DNA of 64,000 nucleotides from CANRPC01 sp964456095 (GCA_964456095.1 CAYVZF010000002.1:6275-70274); one strand, 5' to 3'. Numbered from the stretch's first letter, positions 50,896-59,674 are shown. Numbers and translations: made by a program. The notes: a model not told the origin generated them from the sequence alone.

Positions 50896-51891
50896 ATGAA
50901 AAAAATTAACATTGCCATTGTTGGCGCTACTGGGGTTGTTGGTAGAACATTATTAGATGTATTAAATGAATATAGTTTTAATATTAATATAATAAAAATG
51001 TTTGCATCAAAAAAAAGTGAAGGGAAAATAATAAAGTTTAAAAATAAAGAATATATATGTAAAACAATATATAAAGGCTGTTTTAAAAATATAGATTATG
51101 CTCTTTTTTGTACGAACAAAAATATTTCAAAAAAGTATTGTATTCAAGCAGAAAAAGAAGGTGCAATAGTTATAGATAACTCATCATGTTATAGAATGAA
51201 TGATGACATTCCTTTAATTGTTCCAGAAATTAATATTAATGAATTTTTCAAAAGTAAAAGAAAAATAATTGCAAACCCTAATTGTTCGACGATTCAATCT
51301 GTACTCCCAATATTTGCATTAACAAAGGAATATAAAGTAAAAAGAATTATTTATAACACATATCAATCAATAAGTGGAGCGGGGCAAATAGCAATTAATA
51401 GTTTTAATAAATTGAAAAATAATATTAATGATTACTATTTTAGTTATGATATAACAAAAACATGTATTCCTTTTATTGATAGTTATGTTGATAACGATTA
51501 TTCAAGTGAAGAAATGAAAATGATAAATGAGACAAAAAAAATATTGAATAATTATGATTTAGAAGTAACAGCAACTTGTGTAAGGGTACCTGTTATTAAT
51601 TGCCATGGTGTTTCAATATACATCGAATTCGATAGAGAGTATGATATTAAAAAAGTAAAAGAATTATTAAATATGCAAAAAGGTATTAAAGTATTTGATA
51701 ATGCAAAAGAAAACATATATCCTTCTTCTATTATTGCAACTAATAATGACTTAATTTATGTTGGACGTATTAGAAAAGATTTAAATAATAAAAAAGGTTT
51801 ATTAATGTATGTTGTATCTGATAATTTAAGAAAAGGTGCAGCATCAAATGTAATTCAAATAATGGATCAATTAATTTATAAAACATTATAA
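50896..51891 (+). CDS. asd: Aspartate-semialdehyde dehydrogenase
   Basis: A 331-residue NADP enzyme that reduces aspartyl phosphate to the semialdehyde for DAP, lysine and threonine. Blocks are NIAIVGATGVVGRTLLDVL, FCTNKNISKKY, IANPNCSTIQSVLPI with the catalytic Cys, IIYNTYQSISGAGQIA, RVPVINCHGVSIYIEF with the catalytic His, and VSDNLRKGAASNVIQI. The ATG at 50896 has GGTG 6 bases upstream and starts MKKINIAIVGATG. The upstream ATG at 50884 overlaps that site. No aspartokinase or dap gene is adjacent. Confidence 0.93.
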   Translation: MKKINIAIVGATGVVGRTLLDVLNEYSFNINIIKMFASKKSEGKIIKFKNKEYICKTIYKGCFKNIDYALFCTNKNISKKYCIQAEKEGAIVIDNSSCYRMNDDIPLIVPEININEFFKSKRKIIANPNCSTIQSVLPIFALTKEYKVKRIIYNTYQSISGAGQIAINSFNKLKNNINDYYFSYDITKTCIPFIDSYVDNDYSSEEMKMINETKKILNNYDLEVTATCVRVPVINCHGVSIYIEFDREYDIKKVKELLNMQKGIKVFDNAKENIYPSSIIATNNDLIYVGRIRKDLNNKKGLLMYVVSDNLRKGAASNVIQIMDQLIYKTL

Positions 51892-51904
51892 TTTTTATTT
51901 ATTC

Positions 51905-51933
51905 TTGACACTAAAATTATGAGTTGTTAAAAT
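51905..51933 (+). promoter_or_regulatory. Promoter of the Mn riboswitch-mntP transcript
   Basis: Perfect -35 TTGACA (51905-51910), 17-base spacer ending TTGT, and -10 TAAAAT (51928-51933). Transcription would begin near 51940, at the aptamer. Confidence 0.8.
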
Positions 51934-51939
51934 CATTAT

Positions 51940-52079
51940 ATCCATGAGGGAGTAGTTTGCGTATTAACGCGATATGTCAACATACTGGTTATTCCTGGCT
52001 TATCTTAATTAACGAGACTCATGCGATAGCTATTTTTGCTACGCATGAATTATATTTCAGGCCGTAGCCTGCTTTTTTT
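51940..52079 (+). ncRNA. yybP-ykoY manganese riboswitch
   Basis: The aptamer has its invariant parts in order: GGGAGTAG at 51948-51955, GTCAACATACTGG at 51976-51988, CTGGC at 51995-51999, GAGAC at 52014-52018, and the last hairpin CATGCG/CGCATG (52020-52047). This class binds Mn2+ (and Ca2+/Mg2+) and turns genes on. The expression platform is the terminator hairpin CAGGC/GCCTG at 52058-52071, followed by C and seven T. Mn binding should prevent terminator formation and allow mntP to be transcribed. Confidence 0.93.
52058..52079 (+). terminator. Regulated terminator of the Mn riboswitch
   Basis: CAGGC (52058-52062), CGTA loop, GCCTG (52067-52071), then C and T7. It ends 17 bases before the mntP start. 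Confidence 0.85.
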
Positions 52080-52095
52080 ATGTAAGGAGAAAAAA

Positions 52096-53328
52096 ATGTT
52101 ACTCTTAAGTGATTATATTGAATCTATGTTTTTGGGTGTAGGGCTTTCAATGGATGCCGCTAGTGTATCGATGACTGATGGTATGATTGAATCAAAAATG
52201 AAGAAGAAGAAAATGTTGTTTATCGCTTTTCTTTTTGGTTTATTTCAGGGACTTATGCCTTTTATTGGTTATTTATTTGCTCATATTTTTGAAAATACTA
52301 TTGCTAAATATATTCCATATATTGGTTTTGGCTTATTAGCATTTTTAGGTATAAAAATGTTAATAGATGGATTTAAAAATAAAGATGAAAAAAATGATAC
52401 TAAGGTAACTTTTAGCGGAATTATTGTTCAAGCATTTGCAACTTCAATTGATGCTTTAACAACAGGAATTATATACGCAGATAGAGTTTGGACTGATGCT
52501 TTGCAAATATTTTTAGTTGTAGCTTTAGTGACTTTTTCAATAAGTTTTATAGCTATTATTCTTGGAAAAAAATTTGGTGAATTCTTTTCAAATTATGCTT
52601 CTATTCTTGGGGGAATTATTTTATTTTCAATTGGATTTAAAATTCTTTCAAGTGTATCAGATATATTACAAATAATATTCTACGTATATTTATTATTGCT
52701 AGTTATAGCATTACTTGTAATTGGTATTATATTACTAATTAAGCATAAAAAACATAAAGCATTATTATTTGATGCATTGTTAAATGAAATAAAAAAATAT
52801 CAACCTAATACTTCAAAAGAAGAAAGCGATAAAGAAATTTTTATAAACCATTTAAATGAATATAAATATAAATTATTTTCTAGAAAAAATGAAAAATGCC
52901 ATATTACAAGTTCAGCATTTGTTTTTAATAAAAATATGGATAAAGTATTATTATGTTATCATAATATTTATGATTCTTGGAGTTGGCTTGGTGGACACGC
53001 TGATAAAAGAATTGATTTACTAAATGTTGCAATAAAAGAGATAGAAGAAGAAACAGGTTCAACAGATTTTGAAGTACTTTTTAACAATGAAATTATATCT
53101 CTTGAAATATTACCAGTAAAAGAGCATGTAAAGAATAATAAACCAGTAAAAGAGCATTTTCATTTTAACATCACATATGCTTTTATCAGCTTAAAAGATG
53201 AAGAAAATATGAGATTTAAAGAAAAAGTAAAATATGTTCCTTTTGATGAACTAGATAAAATTGTTAGTGAAAAACATATGCTTGAAATTTATAAAAAGAT
53301 AATTAATGTAACATCAAAAATCAAGTAA
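52096..53328 (+). CDS. mntP: MntP manganese exporter fused to a Nudix domain
   Basis: A 410-residue fusion. Residues 1-185 are MntP with six helices and both conserved motifs (VGLSMDAASVSM, and FATSIDALTTG in the second half). An extra helix (IIFYVYLLLLVIALLVIGIILL region, about 190-212) and a basic linker follow. Residues about 255-410 are a Nudix domain, AFVFNKNMDKVLLCYH, with a box of the type GGHADKRIDLLNVAIKEIEEETG, where the usual first Glu is Ile. The Nudix part should lie in the cytosol. The start at 52096 has AAGGAGA. ATG 52036 lies within the riboswitch. Confidence 0.9.
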   Translation: MLLLSDYIESMFLGVGLSMDAASVSMTDGMIESKMKKKKMLFIAFLFGLFQGLMPFIGYLFAHIFENTIAKYIPYIGFGLLAFLGIKMLIDGFKNKDEKNDTKVTFSGIIVQAFATSIDALTTGIIYADRVWTDALQIFLVVALVTFSISFIAIILGKKFGEFFSNYASILGGIILFSIGFKILSSVSDILQIIFYVYLLLLVIALLVIGIILLIKHKKHKALLFDALLNEIKKYQPNTSKEESDKEIFINHLNEYKYKLFSRKNEKCHITSSAFVFNKNMDKVLLCYHNIYDSWSWLGGHADKRIDLLNVAIKEIEEETGSTDFEVLFNNEIISLEILPVKEHVKNNKPVKEHFHFNITYAFISLKDEENMRFKEKVKYVPFDELDKIVSEKHMLEIYKKIINVTSKIK

Positions 53329-53338
53329 AATCGTATAA

Positions 53339-53949
53339 TTATTTATTACAACGATGCAGTTTTGAGAATTGAAGTTGATTAACACTATATTGTTTTAAGA
53401 TTCCATCGAGATTACACTTTTCATATATGATACGAACAATTGATATTATTTTTTCGTCATAAAGCACTTTGTAATAAATAATATAATTATCGACAAGTAG
53501 TTTGAGTACTGATTTGTTAGATAGAAACTCATTATCCGCGAGAGCACAAGAATCAGGGGAAGATCTAATCATATCGACTTTTTTGAAAATCTTTCTACCA
53601 AGACTTTTTGCAGCGATAGGATTCACTAAATCAAATAATACGTATTGCACAGCTATCTTTTTGTTAAATTCAACAATTACAAAAGGATTATTATTAAAAT
53701 TTGTAATTACTTTGCTATTTTTAATCGTATAATTATTATCATTTGTATACTTTATAACTTCTTTAAGCATCAGTAATTCTATATTTGCCAGTTCTTTCTT
53801 TCCTAACTCTGAAACTTTAAACTTTTTATTTAAGGTTTTTTTCTCAATTTGATGTTTATAGAATTTTTTAGAATTATTGTAAGTGAAATATTTGACACCA
53901 AAAACCTGTATTATTATAGCTCCAATAAGATTATTTTTTTAATCATCAT
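53339..53949 (-). pseudogene. RelE/ParE-like protein, frameshifted at an A7 tract
   Basis: The intact frame is 53339-53770 (143 residues from ATG 53770). Its second half resembles RelE/ParE toxins: NPIAAKSLGRKIFKKVDMIRS, then LLVDNYIIYYKVLYDEKIISIVRIIYEK. The frame stays open upstream to 53938 but has no start codon there. An ATG-ATG at 53944-53949 is in another frame, joined through seven A on the minus strand (53934-53940). One additional A would give a 203-residue protein including KFKVSELGKKELANIE. It may be a frame-shifted or slippage-controlled gene, or the short form may be real. No antitoxin gene is adjacent. Confidence 0.5.
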
Positions 53950-54039
53950 AACTCTAACTTTATAAGATGTGTAGTATAAATTGGACTTCTAGAAAATGAT
54001 TTAAGTATAAAGAAACATTTATTTAGATTTGAATTATTT

Positions 54040-54402
54040 TTAAAATTTATTTATATGATTTTTAATTGCTAAAAAAGATTCCTCAGATAAATCGTGTTCT
54101 ATTTTACAAGCATCTTCTCTTGCAATATCTTCGCTTACTCCTAAACGTATAAGGGCTTTAGTTAAAGTTTCATGTCTATCGTACACTCTTTTTGCTAATT
54201 CTAAACCATTTTCTGTTAGCTTTATATAGTTATTATCAAAATAAATAAGATTGTTTTCCGCTAATTTTTTCATAGCAATAGATACACTTGGTTTTGAAAA
54301 ATTCAATGAATGAGCAATATCAATTGCTCTAACATTTTCTTTCTCCATAGATAACATAAGTATTCTTTCTAAATAATCTTCTGCAGATTCATATATTTTC
54401 AT
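54040..54402 (-). CDS. mntR: DtxR/MntR-family metal-dependent repressor
   Basis: A 120-residue regulator. Residues 1-65 form a winged helix (ESAEDYLERILMLSMEKENVRAIDIAHSLNFSKPSVSIAMKKLAENNLI), and residues 65-120 the dimerisation part with metal-ligand residues (HETLTKALIRLGVSEDIAREDACKIEHDLSEES). It is shorter than Bacillus MntR (142) and lacks the SH3-like domain of DtxR. MntR represses Mn importers, so it complements the riboswitch-controlled exporter 700 bases away. I chose the ATG at 54402 with AAAGGTGAG upstream. Confidence 0.87.
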   Translation of the reverse strand: MKIYESAEDYLERILMLSMEKENVRAIDIAHSLNFSKPSVSIAMKKLAENNLIYFDNNYIKLTENGLELAKRVYDRHETLTKALIRLGVSEDIAREDACKIEHDLSEESFLAIKNHINKF

Positions 54403-54508
54403 TTCTCTCACCTTTATTAAATATACCACATTTAAAAAAATCTATAAATAAAAATAAAATGATTAAAATTTTATAATTGGTAAAAACTATTCTACGAGGG
54501 GGAGTTAT

Positions 54509-55387
54509 ATGGAAAATAAAAAAAACAATTATATAAAGATAATTAATGAATTTATTATTTATAGAATGGAAGAAGAATTAAATTTATTAGAAGAATTAAA
54601 AGAAAATAATAAAAAGAAAATAAGTGATAACAAAATTAATCTTAATCTTATATATAAGAAAAAATGCGAATCATTGAGAAAAGAATATGAATATAAGCAT
54701 AATATTTATACTTCTTTTTTAAATAATGTTAAAGATGAAAGAATTGATGAAGATTGTTTTGAAGACTATTTAAAATTATCTTTTGAAAATAATGCTTCTT
54801 TAAAAGAATATTGTTTTTTCTTACAAAACTATTTTATAGATTTATATCCTAATTCTATTTATGAAGAAAGAAATAAAGAAAATGCATTAAAAGATATATT
54901 AAAAGAATTAGAGTTAGATGATTATATATATCAATTTATTAAAAAGAGTGTAAAAAAGAATTTAAAAATAATCGGTTTCACTAATTTTGTAAATAATTTA
55001 ATTAATAATAAAATGAAATACAATATAGAACAATTTTTTCCATTTGCAATTAAATTAATTGATGAAAAGGTAGATATAAATAATGATAGTATACTTGAAA
55101 ATATAGTATTAAGTGATAAAGTTGAGTTTTTAATTAATAATGGCGATATTATTGATATTAGTTTTGATGATTTAAAAAAACATTGCTTTTTATTTATGCT
55201 AGTATATGATTATTTGGAGAATTATTTGCAAGATGATATGAAAATAAAAAAAGATTTTACAATGTCATTTTTAAAATGTAAGAATATGTATGAAAAACAT
55301 ATTATGGAAGAACAAATAATTGATAGTGAAAAAGAAAAAAAGATTTCATTACTTAATAAAATAATTCAAGAAATTAATTCAAACTAG
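54509..55387 (+). CDS. Helical protein of unknown function next to cotJ genes
   Basis: A 292-residue protein, predicted mostly helical, with a coiled coil at residues 15-75 (RMEEELNLLEELKENNKKKI) and another at the C-terminus. It has no signal peptide or membrane helix and I recognise no family. GAGGGGGAG precedes the ATG, a strong site. It lies 57 bases before the cotJ pair in the same direction, so it may be a spore-coat or mother-cell protein, which is inference from position. Confidence 0.65.
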   Translation: MENKKNNYIKIINEFIIYRMEEELNLLEELKENNKKKISDNKINLNLIYKKKCESLRKEYEYKHNIYTSFLNNVKDERIDEDCFEDYLKLSFENNASLKEYCFFLQNYFIDLYPNSIYEERNKENALKDILKELELDDYIYQFIKKSVKKNLKIIGFTNFVNNLINNKMKYNIEQFFPFAIKLIDEKVDINNDSILENIVLSDKVEFLINNGDIIDISFDDLKKHCFLFMLVYDYLENYLQDDMKIKKDFTMSFLKCKNMYEKHIMEEQIIDSEKEKKISLLNKIIQEINSN

Positions 55388-55444
55388 GCTAAACGATTAA
55401 TCTTAAAATAATATAAATAATACTTTAAAGAGGAGGTAAGAAAA

Positions 55445-55867
55445 ATGATAGAATCTTTAAATCCTCTTTTTTATTATTATAATAACGAAGAAGAGCGAAA
55501 ATATAAAACAAATTCATTAAATCTTTTCACACCAAAAGAAGGATTTTTTAAGGGAAATTTGTTTGAAAATGAATATAAATCTTATAAGAATTATATTCCT
55601 AGAGAAATAACGCCTACAAATGAAAAAGAATCATTATTGTTTGAAATAATGATTTATGATCATGCTAGTCATGATATTGAACTTTATTTAGATGTTTATC
55701 CAAATAAAAAAGAATACGTTGAAATATATGAAAAATATATTAATAAATTAAATGAATTAAAGGAAATATATAGAAAAAAATATGACCCTATTTGTGCAAA
55801 ACATGGAGTATACGATAACGGATATTTTAATTATGTTACAACTCCAAGTGCTTGGCTTGGAATATAG
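55445..55867 (+). CDS. CotJA-CotJB fused spore coat protein
   Basis: A 140-residue fusion. Residues 20-55 carry the CotJA-like segment LFTPKEGFFKGNLFENEYKSY, equivalent to the SPEEGFxRGTxFPELYxPY core. Residues 60-140 match CotJB: LLFEIMIYDHASHDIELYLDVYPNKKEYVEIYEKY, then LNELKEIYRKKYDP, ending in an aromatic tail. In Bacillus these are two genes in the cotJABC operon whose products sit in the inner spore coat. A strong AGGAGG site precedes the ATG. cotJC follows after 11 bases. Confidence 0.82.
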   Translation: MIESLNPLFYYYNNEEERKYKTNSLNLFTPKEGFFKGNLFENEYKSYKNYIPREITPTNEKESLLFEIMIYDHASHDIELYLDVYPNKKEYVEIYEKYINKLNELKEIYRKKYDPICAKHGVYDNGYFNYVTTPSAWLGI

Positions 55868-55878
55868 GAGAATAGAGT

Positions 55879-56436
55879 ATGTTTAAATATGAAAAAAAAT
55901 TAGCTTTCCCAATTAATATTAAAAGGAAAGATCCAAAAATGGCTAAATATATTTTAACTCAATATGGTGGGCCTTATGGCGAATTGGGTGCAGCGTTAAG
56001 ATATTTAAATCAACGTTATATTATGCCTGATGAAAGAGGAAGAACTTTACTCACTGAAATTGGAACTGAAGAGTATGGACATGTTGAAATGATTTGTACA
56101 TTAGTTTTTCAATTAACTAGAGGAGCAACAATAAAAGAATTAGAAGAAGGCGGTTTAGGTGAGGCATTTGCAACGCATGGAACTGAAATGTTTATGACAG
56201 ATTCAGCACTTCAAGATTTCTCAGTAGGAGGAATAGGAGCAACTGGAGATTTTCTCGCAGATCTTGAAGATGATAAAGCCGCGGAAGAAAAAGCAAGAGC
56301 GACATATGAACATCTTCTTGATTTATCACATGATGATGAAGTTATAAGACCTCTTCTTTATTTGAGACAACGAGAAATAGTTCATTATAATCGTTTTGAT
56401 GAATTAAGGAAAATATATCAGAGAGAGTTTAAATAA
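55879..56436 (+). CDS. cotJC: CotJC spore coat protein, manganese catalase family
   Basis: A 185-residue protein with the Mn-catalase fold: YILTQYGGPYGELGAALRYLNQRY (first metal-ligand helix with Glu), EIGTEEYGHVEMICTLVFQL (the ExxH pair), and a later DDEVIRPLLYLRQREIVHYNRF that supplies the remaining Glu and His. The ligands needed for a di-Mn centre appear present. It is a coat component that may remove peroxide. Being next to Mn transport genes is suggestive. AGGAG precedes the ATG, and a terminator follows. Confidence 0.93.
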   Translation: MFKYEKKLAFPINIKRKDPKMAKYILTQYGGPYGELGAALRYLNQRYIMPDERGRTLLTEIGTEEYGHVEMICTLVFQLTRGATIKELEEGGLGEAFATHGTEMFMTDSALQDFSVGGIGATGDFLADLEDDKAAEEKARATYEHLLDLSHDDEVIRPLLYLRQREIVHYNRFDELRKIYQREFK

Positions 56437-56444
56437 AATATTTT

Positions 56445-56475
56445 AAGAGTGAATAGCGATCACTCTTATTTTTTT
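56445..56475 (+). terminator. Terminator of the cotJ operon
   Basis: AAGAGTGA (56445-56452) and TCACTCTT (56460-56467), a 7-base loop, then A and a T run. Confidence 0.88.
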
Positions 56476-56539
56476 GCTAATTTAAATAAAATGTAGAAAG
56501 ATTTAAAAAATTCATTCATAATAAGCAATGGTGATAGAC

Positions 56540-57625
56540 ATGAAAAAAATTATTTTAACTGGAGATAGACCAACAGGAAAACTTCATATTGGTCATTACG
56601 TAGGTTCTTTAAAAAGAAGAGTAGAACTTCAAAATTCTAATGAATTTGATGAAATATATATTATGATTGCTGATGATCAAGCATTAACTGATAATGCGGA
56701 AAATCCATCAAAAATAAGAGATAATATTATTGAAGTAGCTTTAGATTATTTATCCGTAGGAATAGATCCTAAAAAAAGCACTATTTTTGTTCAATCTATG
56801 GTACCTGCGCTTAAAGAATTAAATATGTATTTTTTAAATTTGGTAACAATATCTAGACTTCAAAGAAATCCAACTATTAAAAATGAAATTAAAATGAGAA
56901 ACTTTGACACATCAATTCCGGCTGGTTTTTTTACCTATCCGATTTCACAAGCCGCGGATATTACGGCTTTTAATGCTACAATTGTTCCTGCAGGAGAAGA
57001 TCAAATGCCAATGATTGAACAAACTCAAGAAATTGTTCATAAATTTAATTCAATTTATGGAGATGTATTAGTTAGTCCTAAAATCTTATTACCTGAAAAT
57101 GAAACATGTCATAGACTTGTTGGAACAGATGGTAAAGCTAAAATGTCAAAATCATTAGGGAATTGTATATTTTTAAGTGATGACTCGAATACAGTTAAAA
57201 CAAAAATAATGTCAATGTACACTGATCCAAATCATTTAAAAGTATCAGATCCAGGAAATACAAAAGATAATCCAGTTTTTATGTATTTATCATGCTTTGC
57301 AACTGATGAACATTTTGCTTTATATTTACCTGAATATAAGAATTTAGAAGAAATGAAAAGCCATTATGAACGTGGTGGTTTAGGTGATATGAAATGTAAA
57401 AGATTTTTATATGCTGTAATGGAAGATGTATTAACCCCTTTTAGAGAAAAAAGGAAGTACTACGAGATGCATATTGAAGAAGTATATAAAATTTTATTAG
57501 AAGGAACAAAAAGAGCAATAGAAGTATCTTCTAAAACATTAACAAATGTTAAAAAAGCAATGAAAATTGATTATTTTGATAATAATAATTTTTTAAACGA
57601 AATAAAAAATAAATTTAATAATTAA
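56540..57625 (+). CDS. trpS: Tryptophanyl-tRNA synthetase
   Basis: A 361-residue class I synthetase. It starts KKIILTGDRPTGKLHIGHYVGSL with the HIGH motif. MIADDQALTDN, QSMVPALKELNMYFLNLV, GEDQMPMIEQTQEIVHKFN and the KMSKS motif (AKMSKSLGNC) follow. I chose the ATG at 56540, because GGTGATAG just upstream serves as the ribosome site and the family begins near KKIILTG. The alternative ATG at 56528 overlaps that site. No T-box precedes it. Confidence 0.95.
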   Translation: MKKIILTGDRPTGKLHIGHYVGSLKRRVELQNSNEFDEIYIMIADDQALTDNAENPSKIRDNIIEVALDYLSVGIDPKKSTIFVQSMVPALKELNMYFLNLVTISRLQRNPTIKNEIKMRNFDTSIPAGFFTYPISQAADITAFNATIVPAGEDQMPMIEQTQEIVHKFNSIYGDVLVSPKILLPENETCHRLVGTDGKAKMSKSLGNCIFLSDDSNTVKTKIMSMYTDPNHLKVSDPGNTKDNPVFMYLSCFATDEHFALYLPEYKNLEEMKSHYERGGLGDMKCKRFLYAVMEDVLTPFREKRKYYEMHIEEVYKILLEGTKRAIEVSSKTLTNVKKAMKIDYFDNNNFLNEIKNKFNN

Positions 57626-57641
57626 ATAATGGGGATAATAA

Positions 57642-58451
57642 ATGTTTAAGTCTTTTCTAGTATCATTTTTAGCTGTAACAATTCCACTTATTATAGGTGG
57701 TCTTTTTGCGCTTGTTTTTAAGAAAAAAGATAATAAGACTGTTAATAGTTTAATTTATGTTTCGCTTGGAACTTTATTGTTTTTAATGATTTATGAGATG
57801 ATTCCTGAAACAATTGAATTAGCATACGAATTAGATAATAAATTAGGTATTGTATATATATTATTATCATTATTAGTTTTTTTAGCACTAATAGTTTTTG
57901 CCCATAAAGGTATTGATTTAGTGTTATATAAACATAAACATCATCACTGTCATCATGAACACGATCATGGTCATATTGATGTTTTTTTGAAACAGAAACA
58001 ACACTCATTTAAAAAAGCGGGTATTGCATTATGTATTGCATTAATATTTCATAATTTACCTGAAGGTATGAGTTTAGGTATTGTATTGACAAATGATTTT
58101 AATGATGGATTATCTTTAGCTATATCTTTAGGAATTCATAATTTAATTATGGGACTTACAATGGCTCTTCCACTTCTATTATCTTCAATGAAAAAAGAAA
58201 ATGTGTTATTACTTCTTACATTATCTTCAATTCCATCTATTATAGGTGCAATGCTTGGCAATTATTTAGCGGGTTTTAATATGATTTTAAACTTTATTAT
58301 GTTATCTTTTTCATGCTCTGTATTAATTTTTGTAATAATTGAAGAAATAAAATCAACATTTAATAAAGACTTTAAGTGGTATCAAGTTTTATTTATTTTA
58401 GTTGGTGTATTAATTTCATTTATGACCTCATTTATTGGAAGCGGACATTAG
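57642..58451 (+). CDS. ZIP-family divalent metal transporter
   Basis: A 269-residue membrane protein with eight predicted helices. The cytoplasmic loop at about 95-112 is His-rich (HKHHHCHHEHDHGH), typical of ZIP metal binding. Helices four and five carry the metal path FHNLPEGMSLG and GIHNLIMG. It probably imports Zn2+, Mn2+ or Fe2+. The specificity cannot be read. It follows trpS by 16 bases and overlaps a reading frame upstream of the Nudix gene, so it is in the same unit. Confidence 0.9.
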   Translation: MFKSFLVSFLAVTIPLIIGGLFALVFKKKDNKTVNSLIYVSLGTLLFLMIYEMIPETIELAYELDNKLGIVYILLSLLVFLALIVFAHKGIDLVLYKHKHHHCHHEHDHGHIDVFLKQKQHSFKKAGIALCIALIFHNLPEGMSLGIVLTNDFNDGLSLAISLGIHNLIMGLTMALPLLLSSMKKENVLLLLTLSSIPSIIGAMLGNYLAGFNMILNFIMLSFSCSVLIFVIIEEIKSTFNKDFKWYQVLFILVGVLISFMTSFIGSGH

Positions 58452-58467
58452 TATTAGGGGATATGAT

Positions 58468-58926
58468 ATGTCATACATCAGCGAATTAAGAAAAATTGTA
58501 GGTAAAAGGAAATTAATAATGCCTTGTTCATCTGTAATAGTGATGAATGAAAATAATGAAATATTATTACAAAAAAGGAAAGATAATAATTTATGGGCTA
58601 TTCATGGTGGCGCAATTGAAATTGATGAAAGAATAGAAGATACAGCAAAAAGGGAGTTGTTTGAAGAAACAGGTTTAATCGCAGATGAATTATCTTTTTT
58701 TAAAGTATATTCTGGAAAAGAATTTAACCATATATATCCCAACGGGGATTCTGTCTATATAATTGAAAATATTTTTGTTTGTAAAAAATATCATGGTAAT
58801 ATTAATTTACAAAAAGAAGAAGTAATTGAATTAAAATTCTTTAATATAAATGAATTGCCAAAAGAAATGATGTTAAGAAATAAAGAAATTATTATAGATT
58901 ATTTAAAATGTGAGGGATTACTATGA
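58468..58926 (+). CDS. Nudix hydrolase
   Basis: A 152-residue protein with a complete Nudix box, GGAIEIDERIEDTAKRELFEETGL (Gx5Ex7REUxEExGU), preceded by VIVMNENNEILLQKRKDNN. The substrate is unknown and may be a nucleotide or other diphosphate. I chose the ATG at 58468, with AGGGGA 6 bases upstream. The earlier TTG lies inside the ZIP gene. It overlaps ispD by 4 bases. Confidence 0.9.
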   Translation: MSYISELRKIVGKRKLIMPCSSVIVMNENNEILLQKRKDNNLWAIHGGAIEIDERIEDTAKRELFEETGLIADELSFFKVYSGKEFNHIYPNGDSVYIIENIFVCKKYHGNINLQKEEVIELKFFNINELPKEMMLRNKEIIIDYLKCEGLL

Positions 58927-59615
58927 ATATTGCTTTAATAATGGCTGCAGGCAGCGGCTCTAGAATGAATTTAAATATACCAAAACAGTTTATTAATATA
59001 AATGATAAACCTTTAATAGTTCATACAATTAATAGGTTTTTAAATAATTATTTAATAGATAAAGTTGTTTTAGTTATAAAAAAAAGTGAAGAAGAGAATT
59101 ATAAAAGAATATTATTTTATGAAGGATTAGAAAAAAAAGTTAGCCTTGTGTATGGAGGTAAAACAAGACAAGAATCAGTTTATTTAGCACTTTTATCTTT
59201 AAGAAAAACTACAAGTGATAATGATATAATTTTAATTCATGATGGAGCTAGACCAAACGTGAACGATGATATAATAATTGATAATATTGATTCTGCAAAA
59301 GTATATAAATCAGGTATAACAGCATATATGTCTGAAAATACTATTATTAGATGTAAAGATAGTACCGTAGAGTTATTAAAAAGAGACGAATTATTTGTTG
59401 TACAAACACCTCAAAGTTTTGTTTTTAAAGATATTTTAAATGCACATATATATTGCCATGATAATAAGATTTTAGGACTTACTGATGATTCTTCTGTATA
59501 TGTTAAATATGGAAAAAATATAAAGCTTGTTAATGGAAGTAAGTATAATTTAAAAATAACAACAATTGATGATGTTAATCTCTATAAGTTTTATTTAAAA
59601 AATAAAATTGAATAA
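58923..59615 (+). CDS. ispD: 2-C-methyl-D-erythritol 4-phosphate cytidylyltransferase
   Basis: A 230-residue enzyme of the MEP isoprenoid pathway that makes CDP-methylerythritol. Motifs are ALIMAAGSGSRMNLNIPKQFI at the N-terminus, LVYGGKTRQESVYLALL, ILIHDGARPNV, and VQTPQSFVFKDI. All catalytic blocks are kept. It overlaps the Nudix gene (ATGA). No ispF is adjacent, unlike many Bacilli. Confidence 0.94.
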   Translation: MNIALIMAAGSGSRMNLNIPKQFININDKPLIVHTINRFLNNYLIDKVVLVIKKSEEENYKRILFYEGLEKKVSLVYGGKTRQESVYLALLSLRKTTSDNDIILIHDGARPNVNDDIIIDNIDSAKVYKSGITAYMSENTIIRCKDSTVELLKRDELFVVQTPQSFVFKDILNAHIYCHDNKILGLTDDSSVYVKYGKNIKLVNGSKYNLKITTIDDVNLYKFYLKNKIE

Positions 59616-59674
59616 TTGTTCTTGTTTTATTTCTTTTAATACGTTACTATGTTTTTGTCGATTTAGACAATTCG

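Noticed and set aside
53502..53732. 76-codon plus-strand frame opposite the RelE/ParE-like gene
   Set aside because: It has no ribosome site and no recognisable sequence. The minus-strand frame fits a known fold.
54497..54501. G5 run before the helical gene at 54509 as a second phase-switch tract
   Set aside because: It is simply the ribosome site GAGGGGGAG and is too short to slip often.
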